A stretch of DNA of 64,000 bases from the NCBI GenBank assembly GCA_963277665.1, contig OY728130.1, forward strand, positions 1,368,638,393 through 1,368,702,392, read 5' to 3'. Positions 58,971 through 64,000 of this stretch are shown one piece after another; the stretch's first letter is position 1; each line of letters begins with the position of its first letter. The translations under genes and the position numbers were made by a program. The stretch is from Viscum album. Taxonomy: Eukaryota > Streptophyta > Magnoliopsida > Santalales > Viscaceae. The notes under the pieces are model-generated. The model saw nothing but the letters and a program-made list of their open reading frames with translations. It searched no databases and was not told the DNA's origin.

Positions 58971-59660
58971 ACTTTATCTAGAGTAGAGTACCCTTAATAT
59001 CTTTGACCAAGAAGTGGAATCCTTTCTTGTGGATGGAAAGGTGACAGTATAGCTTTCAGGAGCTGAGGAAGAGATTTATGAGCGCTCTAATAATGATATT
59101 TATAGAGGAAGTTTTCATGTACACAGTGTTAATAGATGCATCAATGATCAAACATGGTTGTGTTCTGATGTAGATAAAATCAGTTATTTCATGTGGTTCA
59201 CATCAGTTGATACAAAATGAATAGAGCTAGTCAACCCATGATATCCATTTAGAATCACTAGTCTTTGCACTAAATATGTATATACACTACCTGATGGGAG
59301 AGGGTTTATCCTTTACTCTGTACATAAGAGTATCATGTATATCTTCTCCTAAAAGGTTCATAACATGAGATAGATGAAATTAATAGATTTACTCTAGGAG
59401 TATGAATTTGAGAGTGTCTACACTTATGTGAAGGGTATCATGGTTATAAATACTCTTAGCAGGAGATCATATTCTTAGTTGTTAGCTAAGGCGTCAAAGG
59501 AGTTAGCCTCATTACATTTGTCCTTGGTGTAAAAGGATGATACTTCATATCTTTATTCAATGGTGGTTATCCCACTAGTTTTACAACATATCAGGGTTTC
59601 TCAGCATAAAGATACCTACTGTGAGAATTTATGTTCTTAGATATCCATTGGACAAGATTC
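58971..59660 (+). pseudogene. RNase H remnant of F
   Basis: Pieces are LTKKWNPFLW, FQELRKRFMSALIMIF, VLIDASMIKHGCVLM (first Asp kept), THDIHLESLVFALNMYIHYLMGEG (family THDLELAAVVFALK.WRHYL.G) and FTLYIR. The domain is complete in length, unlike the RNase H of E, but carries many stops. Confidence 0.75.
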
Positions 59661-60560
59661 TGATAGATATTATGGAGTAGGGGATCATGCTATCATTTTC
59701 AAATGATGAATGATGTTAACTTTGACTTTGCATGAGGAGGTGATGTAGGAGTTTCATACGTCCACTTTAGTAGTATATCCAAGTGTGTAATATATGTACT
59801 AGGTCCTCTGATGTCTTCATTGGTTTCCAGGAATGAATAATGGAGTTTCTGAGTTTGTCTATCGATGCTACACTTATTAGCAGGTGAAGGATGAGAACTA
59901 GGTCAAGTGGGTTTAGATCAAACACTTGAGGTGCTATAGTGTAAGTGGGATGGTATATCCATGGACTTCATGATAGGGTTACCATGTACATATAGTGTAC
60001 AGAATGCCATCTGGGAGACCATAGAAAAACTCACAATGTCATCCCACTACTTAGCTATTTGAGATTAGAGTTCAGTAGAGATATTATGATACTACCACAT
60101 GCAGGAGATAGTCTGAATCCATAGATTTACCTATATGATTTTCTATGATCATTAATCTCTCTTCACATCTCAATTATAGAGAGGAATGTAAGAAACATTT
60201 ATGACTCATTTATGATTGAAAATAGTTTTTCACCTCTAGAATGAGATAGAGTGGACCATCTAGTTCTTAGAGTACATGTTGTGGGATTTTATATTTGTCT
60301 TTTTCCAAAATTTGTAGGACCACATACCCTTGGTGGATTTTGTATACAACATAATCTACCATTCCACCATTGATATTGCACAATTGGAGACTTCATATGG
60401 GAAACATTGTAGATCACAACATTGTTAGATTATTACAGATGAATCAGTAATCATGGGCCTAGAGTTTTTATGAGCTATTATAGAGAAGGTGTAGATCATC
60501 CATGAGAGTCTAAGGACTACAAATATCTGTTTGAATTCTTTAGTATACTGATGAAGGAGA
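59661..60560 (+). pseudogene. Integrase remnant of F
   Basis: The finger region has LTLHEEVM, HWFPGMNNGVSEFVYRCYTY and QVKDEN. The core has WDGISMDFMIGLPCTYS (first Asp kept), NAIWETIEKLTMSSHYLAI, a degraded central part, NEIEWTI.FLEYMLWDF (Glu position readable), HIPLVDFVYN and LETSYGKHCRSQHC (family .PYE.LYGR.CRSP). Most blocks are separated by stops or frameshifts. Confidence 0.75.
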
Positions 60561-61012
60561 CCGATGGAGGAGGGTGACTATGAGTGCATGAGGGAATCAC
60601 CTAGATGTTGATTGATGATATTTTTTTATGGCAACAAGTTATATCTATGATTGGTTGGTATCTTCTATATAATACACATAGTTGTAATGTTGGGATACTT
60701 CTTAGCTCTACCACTAATGTTAAACTAAGTACACGACATCTTCTATGTGTTGTAGTAGAGGTAGTACGTGCACGACCCCTTGCATGTTATGCACTGGGGT
60801 GAGATGTTCGATGATGTTGAAGATAACTTTATAGAGTACCCTAGGGAGATTGAGGATTAGTAGGAGAGGATCCTCCAGGGATGATCAATTACACTTATGC
60901 ATGTCCTGTATAGGAATAAGAATATTCATGAGATCACCTGGGAGTAGGTGACCCAAATTTTAGTCGAGTACCCTTATATTTTTTATTAAGTATCTCTTTT
61001 TTCAAGATAAAA
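60561..61012 (+). pseudogene. Integrase C-terminus and chromodomain-like tail of F
   Basis: A degraded GPY/F region (about 60570-60740) is followed by VHDIFYVL (family .HDVFHVS.L), then IEYPREIED and a TLMHVLYRNKNIHEITWE segment at about 60890-60950, matching .VKVLWR...EEATWE. Ends YPYIF. ORF 60605-60802 is a shadow frame here. Confidence 0.7.
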
Positions 61013-61017
61013 ATACT

Positions 61018-61031
61018 TATGGTGGGGAGAA
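61018..61031 (+). promoter_or_regulatory. Polypurine tract of F
   Basis: ATGGTGGGGAGAA directly before the LTR start TTTAATGAATT. Confidence 0.75.
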
Positions 61032-63776
61032 TTTAATGAATTACATTTTTTTGTATTTTTTGGATATTATATAGATTATTGTCGAGACCATGGCTAAGAC
61101 GGTGTGCAATTCCGAGGCCTGGTGTGCCAGGAATCAATGTTTGAAATATATTAAATATATCAAACAACACACACATAATTGTTTCATAATTTTTTTTAAT
61201 AAATCCCTAATGGGGACCCAAATAAAAAATTAAAGGGTACCATTGAGTTCTAAATGTGGGTTTTACCCTAGGAGAGACATAATATTTTTGGCATAGGCCA
61301 TTTGTAAAAAATTAATCGTGGACATTAATAAAAAAATAAAAAAAATAAATTTATTAGTTTTCTTTATTTTAACTCAGCAACTAATTTTTCCTTTTATTAT
61401 AATGTTATTTGATTTTAACAAGGATTGATGCATAAACCCTAGATATTCAGATGACTATTAGATATCTATCTTGGTGAATGATGATGGATCATAACTAAAT
61501 CTTGGATTGTTTCACCAATAGAGTTTGTGGATCTTGTCAACAATGGAAACACAACCATTCTTCGTAAATGATTTATCCAAACTCCAAGTATGATGTTTTA
61601 TTGTATGTTTTCTATTATTTTATTCAGTCATACATGAACATGAATCAATTACAAGAACAGAATTGATACACACATTATCGATATAATTAAATTGATGAAA
61701 TTATATTTTTTTCATAGAGATTATTTATCTTTATTAATTTGTCTTCTTCTATGAAAACCAATTGAGTCCAAATGAAAAAAAAACCAAGGTTTTTTCCTTA
61801 TGTTTTGTGGCTTATGAATTTCTCCCAAATTTATTAATCTGATTATCATTTATATATATTTTGGCTAGTGGTTCAACCAGTACCCAGTTTCTGATCATTG
61901 TGTTCATGTTCATCATTGTTATTGATCAAAACATGGGCACAATACATGATGGAGGTTGAGGCTTGATAATCAATGACGGTGGTTGATGGATTGAGTAATA
62001 ATAATGCCAAATCATATTTTTTTCACTTTTACCAAGTGACTCATGATGAAACTATAAATGTTGAGAAAGGATGATTCCTAAGAAAATTAAAAGTTCGCTT
62101 ATACGATCTACGATGATGTGAGGCATAGATAACCCTAGATATTTAGTTTTCAGCAAGGGAAGTGGATCCTATGATGTGAGAGGGGATGTAGAAAAGAACC
62201 ATGTATTATGGAAAATCCTGAGAAACATAACATATATTTTTTATTACACTCCTGGTAAAGCCTTGTCAGTGGTGGATATGGTTCAGGATGAAGTTAAGTA
62301 TCACACGTAATGTGACTCGGTCATACACCATGTGACCACACCATGATGGTTCTATATGTACCTCAAAGAGTTAAAAGACACAATGAGATAATGTTCAATG
62401 ACACACCATATACATAGTCATGAAAACAACCATCAGTACACGAGTTGGTACACGGGCATTCCATAGTACACAAACACGACAAGTGAAACACATGAAGGTG
62501 TTGGGTAATCTCAAAATGTTGTGTACCCTACCTGCACACTGTATATTTAGATATTCACATACCGTGTGAGTATTTTCCAAATGGTAAGACTTGGGGATAA
62601 CTGGACACATCATGTACCCCTAGTACACACTATATACCCCCTTCAATTGTTTTTTCTGATATTAGTTTCCTTAGTTTGGATCAATATTGGTTGAGTGTGT
62701 TACCTTTGTCCATTCCCTTAAGGGTACAATTTGGAATTACATCCACATCACAAGATTATGATCCCTTATAGAGGTCAAGTATTAGATAGAATTCTGGTTT
62801 CCCTCTGCAAGATTGGAGTGTGATCTTCAATCATCTTTCTTCCATATGTTGGGTTTTTGAAATCTCAGTGAACTCCTTGAGATAGGAATTAATCCTCTAT
62901 CTAAAATTTCATATCAATAGAGTTTGTGGTATCTTTCTCATAGATTCCCCTACATCGTGGCATGATCTAGATTTGGTTCATGGTATCTCCCATTGGTTCT
63001 AGGAATGACCCCCTATTTGAGTATCATGGTCTTCTTAGACAAGTGTGTTTTCTTGGGAAAGGTGGAATAATATAGAAATCTTCAACGGGTATCTTTGTTT
63101 ATAGCATGGCTCATGGATTGGATTATACCAGAATTAGCATTTATTTGAGAAGAATCATGTGGCTAGAAATTGGTATTAGACAATTGGCGGTGTGGTGTCT
63201 TTCTTGAGTATATCAGGTAATTTCTATTACACAATGATTGTGATATATTTTATTGGGATGACTATACTTTGTGATTAATTTTTATTGTTTTATGTGGGTC
63301 CTAATGAGTGTTGTTATAGTCACCCCTATAAGGGATTTTCCCACACATGTCATGTATGATGTAAAGGACATACTCTTTGATGAAGTCCTGGGAGGACATA
63401 GAGCGGGTGGAGCATATTTGTATCTTGATAAACCAATATGGTTAATGGGAGCTTACATTAGACTTTAGTCCTTTCCCTTATAGAATTTTGTACTCTTTAC
63501 AGTTGTGGGATGTGCATGTATTTGGACCATTTTCCGCTAATAGGTCATTATTGTCGTACACTGTTGTGGTATCTTAGATGTATTCATGAATTGGTTTTAG
63601 TTAGTTTACATTTCAACATTGTGTGTGATTAGAGATGTGTTCATGTTATGATTTACTTTTTCCTAATGCTTCTCATTTGTTAGATATTCCTACTCAGTGC
63701 TGTTTTTAGCCCATGACTTTTTGGATGTGGGCATGGGGTAGTCATGAATCAGACCTCAGTGGGTTAGATCATGACT
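61032..63776 (+). repeat. 3' LTR of F (about 2.75 kb)
   Basis: Direct repeat of 42634-45360. It includes the ACACCATGTGAC / ACACATCATGTACC palindrome group at 62290-62640. ORFs 62395-62613 and 63271-63468 have no recognised product. Confidence 0.85.
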
Positions 63777-63781
63777 CCCTT
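63777..63781. repeat. Right target-site duplication of F (CCCTT)
   Basis: Equals 42629-42633. Confidence 0.75.
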
Positions 63782-64000
63782 TATTATAAATCATTTCCTT
63801 ATGGTATAAATAAAACATTTAATTATGGTATATCTATAAAGAGTACTAAAAGGAATGAAATTTTTAAAAAACATTTATGATATTTCAAAAATTATGAATA
63901 CTAAGTTCTAATATTCCGAAAAAACTAAATGGTTATGGTTCTCAGGTGTTTGTATATTTAATTTATTAAATATTCATCTAAAAAATGTAATATAAATTTC
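63782..64000 (+). repeat. LTR of D resumes
   Basis: AT-rich sequence with TATTATAAATCATTT near its start, fitting the continuation of the LTR of D after CTCACCCTT. It includes a TTCTCAG|GTG at about 63935-63945. The end of this LTR and the body of D lie outside the window. Confidence 0.5.

Larger units (their letters stand above)
42634..63776 (+). mobile_element. Element F: complete, heavily decayed chromovirus carrying element G
   Basis: LTRs are at 42634-45360 and 61032-63776. A PBS, an acceptor-like site and gag follow the first; after G come protease, RT, RNase H, integrase, chromodomain-like tail and polypurine tract. LTR start, leader and gag start (MPP..) resemble E, so F is a distant relative of E in the same clade. 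Coding pieces are shorter and more broken than in E. Confidence 0.88.

Noticed and set aside
1..64000. A new defence or metabolic system
   Set aside because: Every recognisable protein belongs to gag or pol of LTR retrotransposons; no other gene family was found.

Overview
The window looks like intergenic heterochromatin of a seed plant with a large genome. It is very AT-rich, no host gene is visible, and nearly every base belongs to LTR retrotransposons of the Ty3/Gypsy order. Primer-binding sites resembling the plant initiator-Met tRNA complement (TGGTATCAGAG..) and chromodomain-type pol tails point to the Tekay/Del chromovirus clade. One reverse-strand element is Athila/Tat-like. A lilioid monocot would fit, but the sequence does not prove a taxon. 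All reading frames are broken; the longest is 318 aa.

Layout (Russian-doll nesting). Element C is the oldest host. Its 5' LTR tail lies at 8441-10133, its body at 10134-10837 plus 22140-24664, and its 3' LTR at 24665-27981. Element A (1-8440) is inserted in the 5' LTR of C. Element B (10838-22134, complete, TSD ATATT) is inserted in the gag of C. A GC-richer 1065-bp insert (25861-26925, 11-bp TSD) and the long LTR of element D (27982 onward) are inserted in the 3' LTR of C. Element E (28828-38700, complete, TSD TATAT) and element F (42634-63776, complete, TSD CCCTT) are inserted in the LTR of D. Element G (46681-57505, reverse strand, Athila/Tat-like) is inserted after the gag of F. D resumes at 63782.

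Function. A, C, E and F carry recognisable gag, protease and integrase remnants with chromodomain-like tails; A, E and F also keep reverse transcriptase and RNase H. B has 4.36-kb LTRs around only 2.58 kb of internal DNA. It keeps just a gag N-terminus and a zinc-knuckle piece, so it is a LARD-like non-autonomous relative of C and D. C itself has no visible RT/RNase H. At the matching place B and C both carry an antisense tRNA-like sequence.

Points most worth a second look: the shared antisense tRNA-like sequence; splice-donor-like sites near the predicted transcription start and acceptor-like sites just before the gag ATG in several families; a dense array of ACACGCCGTGT palindromes in the LTR and leader of E, with related motifs in F; a 459-bp block of perfect identity between the otherwise diverged LTRs of B; and a conserved leader block shared by A and B. 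Similarity and divergence statements are by-eye readings; no alignment or database search was run.
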